Notes: generated by a model from the letters alone, not told the origin. A stretch of DNA of 64,000 bases from Novosphingobium piscinae (GCF_014230355.1 NZ_JACLAX010000012.1:33646-97645); one strand, 5' to 3'; shown: positions 1 through 8,812, numbered from the stretch's first letter. Numbers and translations are program-made.

Positions 1-317
1 TCGATCTTGCCGCCGCGGATCATCGCGAAGGACTGCGCGCTGTCGAAATAGGCCGAATGCGGCAGCTCGCTGATCGTCTGCTTGCCGGCATTGATCAGGT
101 CGGCGTCGACCGCGTCCTCGGTCGGGAAGGGGCCGATGCCGAGCATCCCGTTCTCCGACTGCAGCGTCACCGTGATGCCCTCGGGCACGTGGTTCGCCAC
201 CAGGGTCGGGATGCCGATGCCCAGGTTCACATAGTAGCCATCGCGCAGCTCCTGCGCGGCGCGGGCCGCCATCTGGTCGCGGCTCCAGCCCTTGGTCAGT
301 CCATCATGCTTGGTCAT
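1..317 (-). CDS. scoB: 3-oxoacid CoA-transferase subunit B (partial, C-terminus beyond window)
   Basis: This is the beta subunit of succinyl-CoA:3-ketoacid CoA-transferase, which moves CoA from succinyl-CoA to acetoacetate in ketone-body and PHB-monomer use. About 105 N-terminal codons are visible. They read [20 protein letters not shown] and continue with [19 protein letters not shown] and [12 protein letters not shown], the glycine-rich N-terminal signature of CoA-transferase family I beta subunits. The ATG shares one base with the TGA of scoA (TGATG), so translation is coupled and the pair is an operon. The catalytic glutamate region is probably in or near the visible part (SENGMLG), but the remaining half lies outside the window. 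Family assignment is firm; acetoacetate specificity is inferred from the family. Confidence 0.93.
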   Translation of the reverse strand, partial: MTKHDGLTKGWSRDQMAARAAQELRDGYYVNLGIGIPTLVANHVPEGITVTLQSENGMLGIGPFPTEDAVDADLINAGKQTISELPHSAYFDSAQSFAMIRGGKI

Positions 318-1024
318 CAGCCGACATCCGTGCTGCGGGTGGTGCGGAACTCGATCTTCTTGTCGTAGGGCGCGCCGACGACGATACGCTGGACGTAGAC
401 CCCGGGCAGGTGGATCGCATCGGGATCAAGGGTGCCGGGTTCGACCAGCTCCTCGACCTCGACCACGCAGACCTGTCCGCAGGTGGCGGCGGGCACGTTG
501 AAGTTGCGCGCGGTCTTGCGGAACACGGTGTTGCCGGTCGTATCCGCCTTCCACGCCTTGACGATCGCAAGATCGGCAAAGATGCCCTGCTCGAGGATAT
601 AGTCCTCCCCGCGGAAGCGCTTGACCTCCTTGCCCTCGGCCACCAGCGTGCCGACCCCGGTCCGGGTGTAGAAGCCGGGGATGCCGGCACCGCCGGCGCG
701 CATCCGCTCGGCCAGGGTGCCTTGCGGGCAGAACTCGACCTCGAGCTCGCCGGCGAGGTACTGCCGCTCGAACTCCTTGTTCTCGCCGACATAGCTGGCG
801 ATCATTTTCTTCACCTGCCGCGTGCGCAGCAGTTTGCCGATGCCCTCGTTGTCGATCCCGGCATTGTTGCTGGCGAAGGTCAGGTCCTTGACCCCCGAGT
901 CGCGGATCGCGTCGAGCAGCCGCTCGGGGATGCCGCAAAGTCCGAAACCGCCGCTGGCGATCAGCATACCGTCCCGCAGCAGTCCGGCCAGCGCCGTCTG
1001 CGCGTCGGGATAAACCTTGTTCAT
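317..1024 (-). CDS. scoA: 3-oxoacid CoA-transferase subunit A
   Basis: This is the alpha subunit of succinyl-CoA:3-oxoacid CoA-transferase, a cytoplasmic partner of scoB. The 235-residue product begins [20 protein letters not shown], carries the glycine-rich stretch [16 protein letters not shown] and the [12 protein letters not shown] block, and ends in [18 protein letters not shown], all typical of the family; the length is also typical. The start is fixed by a strong Shine-Dalgarno (GGAGGA) a few bases upstream of the ATG. The open frame continues further upstream, but that stretch is low-complexity antisense of the divergent stress-protein gene. Its stop overlaps the scoB start by one base. 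Together with the PHA genes elsewhere in the window, the enzyme would let the cell reuse acetoacetate from PHB breakdown. Confidence 0.95.
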   Translation of the reverse strand: MNKVYPDAQTALAGLLRDGMLIASGGFGLCGIPERLLDAIRDSGVKDLTFASNNAGIDNEGIGKLLRTRQVKKMIASYVGENKEFERQYLAGELEVEFCPQGTLAERMRAGGAGIPGFYTRTGVGTLVAEGKEVKRFRGEDYILEQGIFADLAIVKAWKADTTGNTVFRKTARNFNVPAATCGQVCVVEVEELVEPGTLDPDAIHLPGVYVQRIVVGAPYDKKIEFRTTRSTDVG

Positions 1025-1133
1025 CAGTCCTCCGCCGAATGGGGGCGTGCCGCCCCGGGGGTCCCTCGTCCCCCTCCTATTGCAGCGCAGCGGGCCTGTC
1101 ACGGGGCAAAGCCAACGGGTCTGACGGGGTGGC

Positions 1134-1147
1134 TTGATCCACGTCAT
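1134..1147 (+). promoter_or_regulatory. Candidate FNR/FixK-type box
   Basis: The sequence TTGATCCACGTCAT matches the CRP/FNR-superfamily consensus TTGAT-N4-ATCAA (alphaproteobacterial form TTGATCCAGATCAA) at most positions of both half-sites. It lies about 75 bases before the universal stress protein start. Universal stress genes are often oxygen-regulated by FNR/FixK proteins. No such regulator is in this window, so the assignment is inference. Confidence 0.4.
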
Positions 1148-1220
1148 GGACGGCACCGCGCGATCGGGCCACAGCGGCAGGACCAGGTCGAGTCCGGCCC
1201 TCCCACAGGAGTTTACGCCA

Positions 1221-2009
1221 ATGCGCTCCCTTCTAGTCGACGCCCGCCCCGGTCCCGCCGGCCGTGCCCGGATCGAGACCGCCCTCACGCTGGCCCGCCA
1301 GTTCGACGGCCATGTTACGCTGCTGGTCGATACCCCGGTCGATCGCTTCATCGCGGTGGACGGGCTGGGCGGGAGCCTGGTCTCGGCCGAGGCGCTGCGA
1401 GACGCCATGGCCGAGGACGATGCCTTCGCTGCCGCGATCGACGCCCAGCTGGCGCGCCAGGATGTGTGCTGCGACGTGGTCCGGGGCGAGGGCGAGCCGG
1501 TGGCGGCGCTAGCTGCCGCAGCGCGGCTGGCCGATCTCGTGGTGGTCTCGCGCGGGGAGCCGCTCGCCGCCGACCTGCCGCTCGCCACGCGCTGCCCGGT
1601 GCTGGCGCTCGCCCCGGGCGAGGCCGCCGCCGGGCCGTTCGCGCGGATTGCCGTCGCCTGGGACGGCGGTGACAGCGCAGCCCACGCGCTGCGCGCCAGC
1701 CTGCCGCTGCTGGTGCGGGCCGATACGGTCACCGTGCTGACGGTGCAGGGCGAGGCCGAGGCCGCCGGCTATCCCGCAACTGAGGTCCTGTCCTATCTGT
1801 CCCGCCACGGCGTCTCGGCCGAGCTGCGCCCGCTGGTCCGCCAGGGCTCGGCCGCTGCGACGCTCGCGACCGTTCTGGCGGTCGATCCGCCGGACCTCGT
1901 GGTGATGGGTGCCTATGGCCACGGCCGCCTGCGCGCCGCCCTGTTCGGTGGGGTCACCGAGCGCCTGCTCGGCGCCGGTGCCGGGCCCGCGCTGCTGCTC
2001 GCCCATTGA
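1221..2009 (+). CDS. Universal stress protein (UspA family, tandem-type)
   Basis: This is a 262-residue cytoplasmic UspA-superfamily protein, long enough for two Usp folds. The N-terminal half (MRSLLVDARPGPAGRARIET) is divergent and lacks a clear nucleotide-binding motif. The C-terminal half ends VVMGAYGHGRLRAALFGGVT, which is the G-x2-G-x9-G-(S/T) ATP-binding signature. The start at the internal ATG is supported by ACAGGAG just upstream; an earlier in-frame codon gives a low-complexity extension. It is divergent from scoAB, with an FNR-like box between them. Such proteins aid survival during energy or oxygen limitation; the exact client is unknown. Confidence 0.88.
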   Translation: MRSLLVDARPGPAGRARIETALTLARQFDGHVTLLVDTPVDRFIAVDGLGGSLVSAEALRDAMAEDDAFAAAIDAQLARQDVCCDVVRGEGEPVAALAAAARLADLVVVSRGEPLAADLPLATRCPVLALAPGEAAAGPFARIAVAWDGGDSAAHALRASLPLLVRADTVTVLTVQGEAEAAGYPATEVLSYLSRHGVSAELRPLVRQGSAAATLATVLAVDPPDLVVMGAYGHGRLRAALFGGVTERLLGAGAGPALLLAH

Positions 2010-2166
2010 GCCGCACCGCGCCTCCGCGGTGCGCGCTGCAACGCAGCAGACTTCGCGTGTGCGCAGTGATTGCGAACGGCTCGCAGCTGGTTGTTCCGTC
2101 CAATCGCCAGCATTCCCGGGGATCCTGCACAAAAGGACAGGGTCGATTGCGTAAATTGCAACCACT

Positions 2167-2281
2167 TTGACGCTTTTCGCACTTGCACAATAGCCGAGTC
2201 GGGGGTACTCCGAACCTGCCTTTCAGGCATCCTCTCCCAAGACTTCAAAGGCCCGGTCGGCAACGACCGGGCCCTTTTTTT
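2167..2281 (+). ncRNA. Candidate small RNA with anti-Shine-Dalgarno stretch
   Basis: The intergenic stretch between the stress protein and the MscS gene holds a possible -35 (TTGACG, 2167-2172) with a weak -10 near 2189-2195. Downstream are a small hairpin (TGCCT/AGGCA, 2217-2229), an unpaired pyrimidine run TCCTCTCCC (2230-2238) that could pair with Shine-Dalgarno sequences, and a strong intrinsic terminator. This is the layout of a short trans-acting sRNA such as the alphaproteobacterial anti-SD family. It could instead be a 3' UTR of the stress gene. The start is approximate and no family match could be tested. Confidence 0.4.
2250..2281 (+). terminator. Intrinsic terminator
   Basis: A perfect 10-bp stem GGCCCGGTCG/CGACCGGGCC with a GCAA tetraloop is followed by seven or more T residues. 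It is the best rho-independent terminator in the window and is oriented rightward. Confidence 0.92.
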
Positions 2282-2328
2282 GGTATCGGTACCAGCGCTG
2301 TCCTCACGATTGGGCCGGACGGGGCCGG

Positions 2329-3375
2329 TCAGCCGCCCGGTCGGGGCAGGCTGACCGCCTCGGGCAGCTCGCTGCGCAGCCACTCCAGCATCTCCTCGCG
2401 CAGCGCCAGACGCAGCTGGCCCAGCGCGGTCGGTTCGGCTGCGCTCATCACCAGCTTGAGCTCGATCGCGTCGATCCGCGCATCGGCCACCTGCAGCGCC
2501 CCGACCCGGCGGTCCCATTCGGGGCGCGCCGCCAGCTTGGCTTCGTAGGCCGCCCGGATCGGGGCGATCGGGGTACCGGGCTGGACCGCGAGCACCACCG
2601 AGCCGGTGATCCCGCCCCCCACCCGCGACCAGTTCTGGAAGCTGGCATCGAGGAACCGGGTGGTCGGCACGATCAGCCGGCGCTCGTCGGCGGTCCGGAT
2701 CACCACATAGGTCATGCGGATGTCCTCGACCCGCCCGCTCTCGCCCTCGACCACCACGTGGTCGTCGATCCGGATCGGTTCGGTCAGCGCCATCTGGATG
2801 CCCGCGATCAGGGACTTGAGCGCGGGCTGCGCCGCCGCCCCCACCGCCAGCGCGGCAAGCCCGGCCGAGGTGATCAGCGTCACCCCCACGGTCCTCACCC
2901 CGGGGAGCGAGAGCAGCATCAGCGCCACGGTGACGAAGATGATGACGAAGCGCAGCGAGCGCGACAGGATCGCGATCCGCGTCCGCCGGCTGCGCGACGA
3001 GAGGTCGTCCTCGGCCAGCCGGGCGCGGCTGTCCACCGCCAGGGCATAGGCGCGCACCAGCCGCACCGCGATCCAGCCGAGCAGCGCCGGGATGACGAAG
3101 CGGTCGACCGCGCCCCAGACCCGCGCCAGCAGGGCCGAGCTCTCGCCCGCCAGCTCGATCGCGACCGCGATCAGCGCCCAGCGCACCGGTCCGCGCAGCC
3201 GGTCGACCACGACCTCGTCGGAGGCGAGCTGCGACAGCCCGGCGACCCGCGTCAGCAGTCGAAACAGGACGATGTGGAGCAGCAGCGCAAGGGCAATCGC
3301 CACGGCCGCCGCGAGCGCCGCGGCAGGGAGCTGGCGGGCCAGGGGGGCGAAGGCGGGGAGATGATCGATCAGCAT
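2329..3375 (-). CDS. MscS-family mechanosensitive ion channel
   Basis: This is a 348-residue inner-membrane protein of the small-conductance mechanosensitive channel family, which releases solutes on hypo-osmotic shock. It has several N-terminal hydrophobic helices (around residues 10-150), then the conserved pore helix and beta domain: GLAALAVGAAAQPALKSLIAGI, then ALTEPIRIDDHVVVEGESG and VEDIRMTYVVIRTADERRLIVP. The ATG at MLIDHLPAF is preferred because further extension runs into the upstream kinase gene, which ends about 10 bases away. The pair is probably co-transcribed with the sensor kinase. Gating properties cannot be read from sequence. Confidence 0.92.
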   Translation of the reverse strand: MLIDHLPAFAPLARQLPAAALAAAVAIALALLLHIVLFRLLTRVAGLSQLASDEVVVDRLRGPVRWALIAVAIELAGESSALLARVWGAVDRFVIPALLGWIAVRLVRAYALAVDSRARLAEDDLSSRSRRTRIAILSRSLRFVIIFVTVALMLLSLPGVRTVGVTLITSAGLAALAVGAAAQPALKSLIAGIQMALTEPIRIDDHVVVEGESGRVEDIRMTYVVIRTADERRLIVPTTRFLDASFQNWSRVGGGITGSVVLAVQPGTPIAPIRAAYEAKLAARPEWDRRVGALQVADARIDAIELKLVMSAAEPTALGQLRLALREEMLEWLRSELPEAVSLPRPGG

Positions 3376-3385
3376 CGGTGTCGGA

Positions 3386-4666
3386 CTACGCCGATAGCGG
3401 GATTTCGATCCGCACGACAATGCCTGCCGTGGTGAAAGTCCGCTCGATCGTTCCGCCAAGCTGGCGCGACGAACTGTCGATCAGCGCACTGCCGAACCCG
3501 CGCCCGCCCTGCGTGGCAGGGACCGGTGCGGCCGCGCGTTCGCTCCAGTCGAGCCGCAGCCGCCCGCCGGTCAGTTCCCAACGCACCGTCAGCTCGCCGC
3601 CGGGCTCGGCCCAGGCCCCGTACTTGACCGCATTGGTGGTGAGCTCGTGCAGGACCAGCCCGAGCGGGACAATCGCGTGCTCGGGCAGTTCCACCGGCGG
3701 ACCCTCGACCGTGCAGGCATGGTCCTCGCTGCGGTAGGGCTGCAGCGCGGTCGCGACGAGTTCGTGCAGTGCGGCGCTGCGCCGCGCCGAGGTCCCCTGG
3801 CTCACGTCGTGGGCGGTCAGCAGCGCGTGGATCCGCTGGGCGATACGGTCCACCGTCGGGCGCGCCTCGGGCTGGCCACGCCCGGTCATCTTGACGATCG
3901 CCAGGACCACCGCGAACAGGTTCTTGACGCGGTGGTTCAGCTCGCTGGCCAGCAGGTCGGCCTGGTCGCGCGCGCGTCGCAGCTCCTCGGCGTTCTCGGC
4001 GCGGGCCTCGGCATCGGCGGCGCGGATCACCTGGACCAGCCCGAGCCCGAGCGTGGCGAGGATCACCACCAGCAGCACCGCGAGCAGCGGCAGGATCCGC
4101 GCTTCGGCGGCGACCGCGCGCTCGCGCGCCGCCTCGAACGCGCCCAGCTCGAGCTGTTCCAGCTCGGCCACGGCCAGCCGCAGCCGCTCCATCATGTCCT
4201 GGCCTTCGTCGGTCAGCAGCCGCCGTCGCGCCTCGAGCAGGTCGCCGCCGCGGATCAGGGTGACCGATTCGCCCAGTTCGGCGAACCTGTCTGTGCTCAG
4301 CGTCTCGATCTCGCCCAGCAGGGCGCGCTGTCGCGGAGTCAGCTCGGGGCCCATCAGCTTGCGCAGCCGCGCCAGATTGCCGCGGTACTGCTCGCGCGCC
4401 ACCAGATAGGGGGCCAGGTAGCGGCGATCGAGCGTGATCAGATAGCCGCGCTGGCCGGTCTCGCCGTTCACTGCGGTGCGGCTGATGTCGCGCAGCGCCA
4501 TCAGCACGGCGTTGGTCCGGGTCGCCTGCTCGCGCTGCTGCCGCTCGGCCCGGACGGTCTGCCACACCACCGTCACCCCGCCGATCAGCGCGGCGGCAAC
4601 GAAGCCCAGCAAAAGCAGCGTGGAAAACCCCGGCCCGCGCCGCCAGCGAGAGAAGCGCAGTGCCAT
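3386..4666 (-). CDS. CHASE3-domain sensor histidine kinase (HWE/HisKA_2 type)
   Basis: This is a 426-residue membrane sensor kinase. A first transmembrane helix (about residues 14-37) is followed by a periplasmic CHASE3-like helical domain containing NGETGQRGYLITLDRRYL, and a second transmembrane helix lies near residues 190-212. The phospho-acceptor region ELNHRVKNLFAVVLAIVK is the HisKA_2/HWE form, and the ATPase N-box is LHELTTNAVKYGAW with a later GGRGFGSALI glycine box. There is no receiver domain and no adjacent response regulator. In sphingomonads, kinases of this class commonly phosphorylate PhyR, whose gene lies 45 kb away, so a role in the general stress response is a reasonable inference. 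It is followed closely by the MscS gene. Confidence 0.9.
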   Translation of the reverse strand: MALRFSRWRRGPGFSTLLLLGFVAAALIGGVTVVWQTVRAERQQREQATRTNAVLMALRDISRTAVNGETGQRGYLITLDRRYLAPYLVAREQYRGNLARLRKLMGPELTPRQRALLGEIETLSTDRFAELGESVTLIRGGDLLEARRRLLTDEGQDMMERLRLAVAELEQLELGAFEAARERAVAAEARILPLLAVLLVVILATLGLGLVQVIRAADAEARAENAEELRRARDQADLLASELNHRVKNLFAVVLAIVKMTGRGQPEARPTVDRIAQRIHALLTAHDVSQGTSARRSAALHELVATALQPYRSEDHACTVEGPPVELPEHAIVPLGLVLHELTTNAVKYGAWAEPGGELTVRWELTGGRLRLDWSERAAAPVPATQGGRGFGSALIDSSSRQLGGTIERTFTTAGIVVRIEIPLSA

Positions 4667-4779
4667 CCTGCTGAATTACTTGCTCAATGATGGGGCGTAA
4701 ACCCGTTTGTGACCTGCCGAAACGCCGCCCCGCGGCTCATGCGAGGCGCGCCGGACCCCTGCTGATGGCGCCATGCTGC

Positions 4780-7638
4780 CTAGTGCGCCGCGCCCCAGTT
4801 CGGCCCGGTGCCGATCTCGATGCCGAGCGGCACGTCGAGCCGCACGCTCGGCAGCGCGGCCTCGGCCATGACCCGCTCGATCACCGGCGCGGCCGCCGCG
4901 GCATCGCCGGCGGGGAGTTCGAAGACCAGTTCGTCGTGGACCTGCAGCAGCATCCGCACCTGGCCCAGCCCGGCGTCGGCCAGCGCCGGGCCCATGCGGG
5001 CCATCGCGCGCTTGATGATGTCCGCGCTGGTCCCCTGGATCGGGGCGTTGATCGCCGCGCGTTCCGATCCGGCGCGCTCGTTGGGATTGGCCGCGTTGAT
5101 CCGCGGGAACCAGGTCTTGCGGCCGAACAGCGTCTCGGAATAGCCCTTCTCGCGCACGCTCTCCAGCGTGGCGTGGATGTAGCGGCGGATGCCGGGGAAG
5201 CGCTCGAAGTAGCGGTCGATCATCGCCTGGGCCTCGTCGCCGCTCACCCCCAGCCGGCCGCCCAGCCCCCAGCGCGAGATGCCGTAGAGGATCGCGAAGT
5301 TGATCGTCTTGGCGCGCGCGCGGGTGTCGCGGTCGACCAGTCCGAACATCTCGCGCGCGGTGCGCGCGTGGATGTCCTCGCCGCGGGCGAAGGCGTCCTT
5401 CAGTTCGGGCACGTCGGCCATGTGCGCGGCCAGCCTGAGCTCGATCTGCGAATAGTCGGCGGCGAGCAGCACGTGGCCCGGCTCGGCCACGAAGGCCTCG
5501 CGGATCTGGCGGCCGATCTCGGTGCGGATCGGGATGTTCTGCAGGTTCGGCTCGGTCGAGGAGAGCCGCCCGGTCTGCGCCCCGACCAGGCTGTAGCTGG
5601 TGTGGACGCGGCCGGTCCGGGGGTTGATCGCCGCCTGCAGCGCGTCGGTGTAGGTGGATTTCAGCTTGGTCAGCTGGCGCCACTCCAGCACCTTGGTCGC
5701 CACCTCGGCGCCCTGCGCGGCCAGCCCTTCCAGGATGCCCTGGTCGGTCGAATACTGGCCGGACTTGCCCTTCTTGCCGCCCTTGTAGCCCAGCTTGTCG
5801 AACAGGATGTCGCCCAGCTGCTTGGGGCTGCCGATGGTGAACTCCTGCCCGGCCAGGGCGAAGATGTCCTGTTCCAGCCCGGCCATGGCCGCCGCGAACT
5901 CGGTTGACAGCCGCGCCAGCCGCTCGCGGTCCACCTTGATCCCGTGGCGCTCCATCTCGGCCACCACGGGAACCAGCGGCCGGTCGACCCGCTCGTAGAC
6001 CCGCGTCCCGCCCTCCTCGGCGAGGCGGGGCTTGAGCACGCGGTGCAGCCGCCAGGTCACGTCGGCGTCCTCGGCGGCATACTGGGTGGCGCGGTCGAGC
6101 GGGACCTCGGCGAAGGAGATCGCCTTCTTGCCGGTGCCGCAGATGTCCTTGAAGGCCAGGGTGGTGTGGCCCAGATGGCGGCGCGCCAGCTCGTCCATGC
6201 CGTGGCCCCCTCCGATGCCCTCCTCGCCGCGCCCGGCATCCAGATCGAAGCTGATCACCATGGTATCGTCGATCGGCGCGACCGAGATGCCGTGGCGGGC
6301 CAGCACGTTGAGATCGTACTTGATGTTCTGCCCGATCTTGAGGACCGCGCCGCTTTCCAGCAGCGGCTTGAGCAGCGCCAGCGCCTCGGTGCGGTCGATC
6401 TGCCGGGGCTTTTCGGCGAACATGTCGGTCCCACCGTGGCCCAGCGGCACATAGCAGGCATCGTTCGGCCCCAGCGCGAGGCTGACACCGACCAGATCGG
6501 CCTGCATCGCGTCGAGCCGGCTGGTCTCGGTATCGACCGCCAGCCTGCGCGCGGCGAAGGCCCGCGCGATCCAGTGCTCCAGCCGCTCGCGGGTCTGGAC
6601 GCATTCATAGGTGGCGCGGTCCACCGGCGGCAGCGGCGGCAGCTCCTGCCGGTCCCCGCGGACCTCGGCTGGCGCGGCCGGCGCCGCCGGGTTGACCGGC
6701 TTGGCCGGGTGGAGCTGGGTCTTCGGCCCGGGCGCGGCCTGCCCGCCATCGAGCCGCTTGAGCAGGCTGGTGAAGCCGTGCTCTGCCAGGAAGGCGGCCA
6801 GTGGCGGCCGGGGCACGGCCGCGAGCGCGAAATCGTCGAGCGCCACCGGCAGGTCGCAGTCCTCCTTGAGCTGCACCAGCCGGCGCGACAGCCGCGCCAT
6901 GTCGGCCTGCTCGATCAGGCTGTCGCGCAGCTTGCCCGGCTTCATCGCCGGGGCGGCGGCCAGCGCCCCCTCGAGGCTGCCGTGCTCCTGGATCAGCTTG
7001 GTCGCGGTCTTGGGGCCGATTCCCCGGATCCCGGGCACGTTGTCCACGGCATCGCCCATCAGCGCCAGCACATCGCCGACCAGTTCGGGCGGCACGCCGA
7101 ACTTCTCGACCACTTCGGGAATGTCGATCCGCTGGTTCTTCATCGTGTCGAGCATGTCGATCCGCCCGCCCGCCGCGGCCTCGCCGGGGGGCGGGCCGAC
7201 CAGCTGCATCAGATCCTTGTCTGAGGACACGATCGTCACGTCCCAGCCGCGCGCGGCGGCGGCGCGGGCATAGGAGGCGATCAGGTCGTCGGCCTCGAGC
7301 CCCTCCTCCTCGATGCAGGCCAGGCTGAAGGCGCGGGTCGCGTCGCGGATCAGCGGGAACTGCGGCACCAGGTCCTCGGGCGGGGGCGGGCGGTTGGCCT
7401 TGTACTGGTCGTAGAGGTCGTTGCGGAACGAGGTGCCGGCCTTGTCGAGAATCACCGCGAGGTGAGTCGGCCCGTCGGCCTGGTGGAGGTCCTCGGCCAG
7501 CTTCCACAGCATCGTCGTATAGCCGTAGACCGCCCCCACCGGCACGCCCTGCGGGTTGGTCAGCGGCGGCAGCCGGTGATAGGCGCGGAAGATGTAGGCC
7601 GAGCCGTCGACCAGGTAGAGATGCTGCTTGGAGTCCAT
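4780..7638 (-). CDS. polA: DNA polymerase I
   Basis: This is DNA polymerase I (952 residues), which fills gaps and removes RNA primers during replication and repair. The N-terminus MDSKQHLYLVDGSAYIFRAY begins the 5'-3' exonuclease (FEN) domain. It is followed by a 3'-5' exonuclease domain with DTETSRLDAMQADLVGVSLA, so proofreading residues appear kept. The polymerase domain contains DYSQIELRLAAH (motif A), RAKTINFAILYGIS (O-helix) and LLQVHDELVFELP (motif C). The ATG is chosen by conserved N-terminal sequence and a GGAAGG Shine-Dalgarno; a 71-residue upstream extension is low-complexity. The length is normal for the family. Confidence 0.98.
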   Translation of the reverse strand: MDSKQHLYLVDGSAYIFRAYHRLPPLTNPQGVPVGAVYGYTTMLWKLAEDLHQADGPTHLAVILDKAGTSFRNDLYDQYKANRPPPPEDLVPQFPLIRDATRAFSLACIEEEGLEADDLIASYARAAAARGWDVTIVSSDKDLMQLVGPPPGEAAAGGRIDMLDTMKNQRIDIPEVVEKFGVPPELVGDVLALMGDAVDNVPGIRGIGPKTATKLIQEHGSLEGALAAAPAMKPGKLRDSLIEQADMARLSRRLVQLKEDCDLPVALDDFALAAVPRPPLAAFLAEHGFTSLLKRLDGGQAAPGPKTQLHPAKPVNPAAPAAPAEVRGDRQELPPLPPVDRATYECVQTRERLEHWIARAFAARRLAVDTETSRLDAMQADLVGVSLALGPNDACYVPLGHGGTDMFAEKPRQIDRTEALALLKPLLESGAVLKIGQNIKYDLNVLARHGISVAPIDDTMVISFDLDAGRGEEGIGGGHGMDELARRHLGHTTLAFKDICGTGKKAISFAEVPLDRATQYAAEDADVTWRLHRVLKPRLAEEGGTRVYERVDRPLVPVVAEMERHGIKVDRERLARLSTEFAAAMAGLEQDIFALAGQEFTIGSPKQLGDILFDKLGYKGGKKGKSGQYSTDQGILEGLAAQGAEVATKVLEWRQLTKLKSTYTDALQAAINPRTGRVHTSYSLVGAQTGRLSSTEPNLQNIPIRTEIGRQIREAFVAEPGHVLLAADYSQIELRLAAHMADVPELKDAFARGEDIHARTAREMFGLVDRDTRARAKTINFAILYGISRWGLGGRLGVSGDEAQAMIDRYFERFPGIRRYIHATLESVREKGYSETLFGRKTWFPRINAANPNERAGSERAAINAPIQGTSADIIKRAMARMGPALADAGLGQVRMLLQVHDELVFELPAGDAAAAAPVIERVMAEAALPSVRLDVPLGIEIGTGPNWGAAH

Positions 7639-8019
7639 GGCTGCCTTCCTACCACCGCCACGGCGCGGCGCCAGAGCCGCGGGCCTGGCAACCGTCCGCC
7701 ATCCCCGGCCGCATCGCCCCGCCGCCGCGCGGGGCCGGTCCCGGTGAGACCGGGCGAAAAAAGACGATTGCGGCGCGGCTTGGCCATGACCTTGCCACAA
7801 TTGCGCATTATCAGGATCGAGATTGGCAGAAATCCGCCACCTGTCGCGCAAAATGGCAGCGACTCGGCGACTAGTGCTTGCATCGCTCCCGCAAGGCGGA
7901 TATTTGGCACGCGAAGTCTACTGTCGCGGTAGGCTTTCCGCGCGGTTATCCGCATGTCCAGGGCTCAATCCAGGACAGCGAAGCCGGGCGTGGTCCACTC
8001 GCTGATCAAGGATTTTCCC
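7639..8019. other. 381-base intergenic region between polA and the lipoprotein gene
   Basis: No gene is visible. The part near polA is GC-rich leader; the middle (about 7780-7960) is markedly richer in A+T and carries the promoter noted at 7878-7906. A GATAAT-like -10 for polA on the minus strand is possible at 7807-7812 but has no convincing -35. Confidence 0.6.
7878..7906 (+). promoter_or_regulatory. Candidate sigma-70 promoter for the small lipoprotein
   Basis: TTGCAT and TATTTG are separated by 17 bases in the A+T-richer part of the polA/lipoprotein intergenic region, about 110 bases before the lipoprotein start. Moderate match only. Confidence 0.4.
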
Positions 8020-8193
8020 ATGCGCAAGATCGTTCTCGCCGCTGTCGCCACCTCGGCCATTTTCGCCCTCTCGGCCTGCAAGGGCGAGGAAGCTGCTCCG
8101 GCCGCCACCGAGACCGCTTCGGAAGAAGCTGCTCCGGCTGCTGACGCCACCACCGAGGCCGCTGCCGAAGCGACCACCGAAGCTGCGATGTAA
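8020..8193 (+). CDS. Small Ala/Glu-rich lipoprotein
   Basis: This is a 57-residue predicted lipoprotein. A short signal peptide (MRKIVLAAVATSAIFA) ends in the lipobox LSAC, so Cys19 should be lipidated. The mature part is a run of Ala, Glu and Thr (EAAPAATETASEEAAPAAD) with no recognisable fold. An AAGGA Shine-Dalgarno sits 7 bases before the ATG, a promoter lies upstream and a strong terminator follows directly, so it is a well-defined single-gene unit. Comparable tiny acidic lipoproteins are common in sphingomonads but have no assigned role. The low-complexity mature chain suggests an envelope spacer or tether rather than an enzyme; that is inference. Confidence 0.8.
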   Translation: MRKIVLAAVATSAIFALSACKGEEAAPAATETASEEAAPAADATTEAAAEATTEAAM

Positions 8194-8218
8194 TCTTCGC
8201 CGCAAGGTATTCAGGGAA

Positions 8219-8248
8219 GGCGCGCGGACCCCGGTCCGCGCGCCTTTT
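8219..8248 (+). terminator. Intrinsic terminator after the lipoprotein
   Basis: A 12-bp self-complementary stem (GGCGCGCGGACC / GGTCCGCGCGCC) with a minimal loop is followed by TTTTCT. It lies 25 bases after the lipoprotein stop. Confidence 0.85.
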
Positions 8249-8296
8249 CTGTTGCGCCGGACGCGGGCGGCGCGGCCCCGGGGCGGGGAACCGCTG

Positions 8297-8812
8297 TCAG
8301 GCCGAGAAGACGGGCAGGTCGGCACCGGCCCGGGCCCCGCGCAGCCCCTGCGCGCGGGTGGCGATGCCGGTCAGCAGGCTGTCCGCGATCATCCGCGCCC
8401 GCTGCGCCACCAGCGCCTGGGCCGCGGGCGCCAGCGCGCGCTCGGCGCCCACCTCGCGCAGCGTCGCATAGAACAGGCCCAGCCACTGGACGAAGTGCGC
8501 CGTCTCAAGCCCGGGCAGGGCCATGTGCGCCTGCATCGGATTGCCGCTGTACTCGCCAGAGCCGTGGAGGATCGCGCGCCAGAACCGGTTCATGCGCGCC
8601 AGATGGACGGGCCAGTCGGTAATGCGCCCGGTGAAGATCGGCCCCAGCACGGCATCGGCGCGGATGCGGCCATAGAAGCGCTCGACCAGCGCCGCGACAA
8701 AGTCATCGTCGAGCCCCTGGGCCTCCGCTGCGACGCGCTTGCGCCGCGCCGCAGCGCGCGCCTTGTCATGGCCGGTCTTGCGCAGCGGGGCGGGGGCGGC
8801 AGGCTCGCTCAT
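8297..8812 (-). CDS. Group III truncated hemoglobin
   Basis: This is a 171-residue haem protein of the group III (class P) 2-on-2 globins. Diagnostic stretches are ADAVLGPIFTGRITDWPVHL, MNRFWRAILHGSGEYSGNPM and AHMALPGLETAHFVQWLGLF, which include the haem-pocket Trp and the proximal-histidine helix. A basic, Ala-rich N-terminal extension of about 30 residues precedes the globin fold. ATG at 8812 is preferred over an in-frame TTG three codons earlier. Proteins of this group are linked to oxygen or NO chemistry and redox signalling, but the substrate here is unknown. It stands alone between convergent and same-strand single genes. Confidence 0.9.
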   Translation of the reverse strand: MSEPAAPAPLRKTGHDKARAAARRKRVAAEAQGLDDDFVAALVERFYGRIRADAVLGPIFTGRITDWPVHLARMNRFWRAILHGSGEYSGNPMQAHMALPGLETAHFVQWLGLFYATLREVGAERALAPAAQALVAQRARMIADSLLTGIATRAQGLRGARAGADLPVFSA

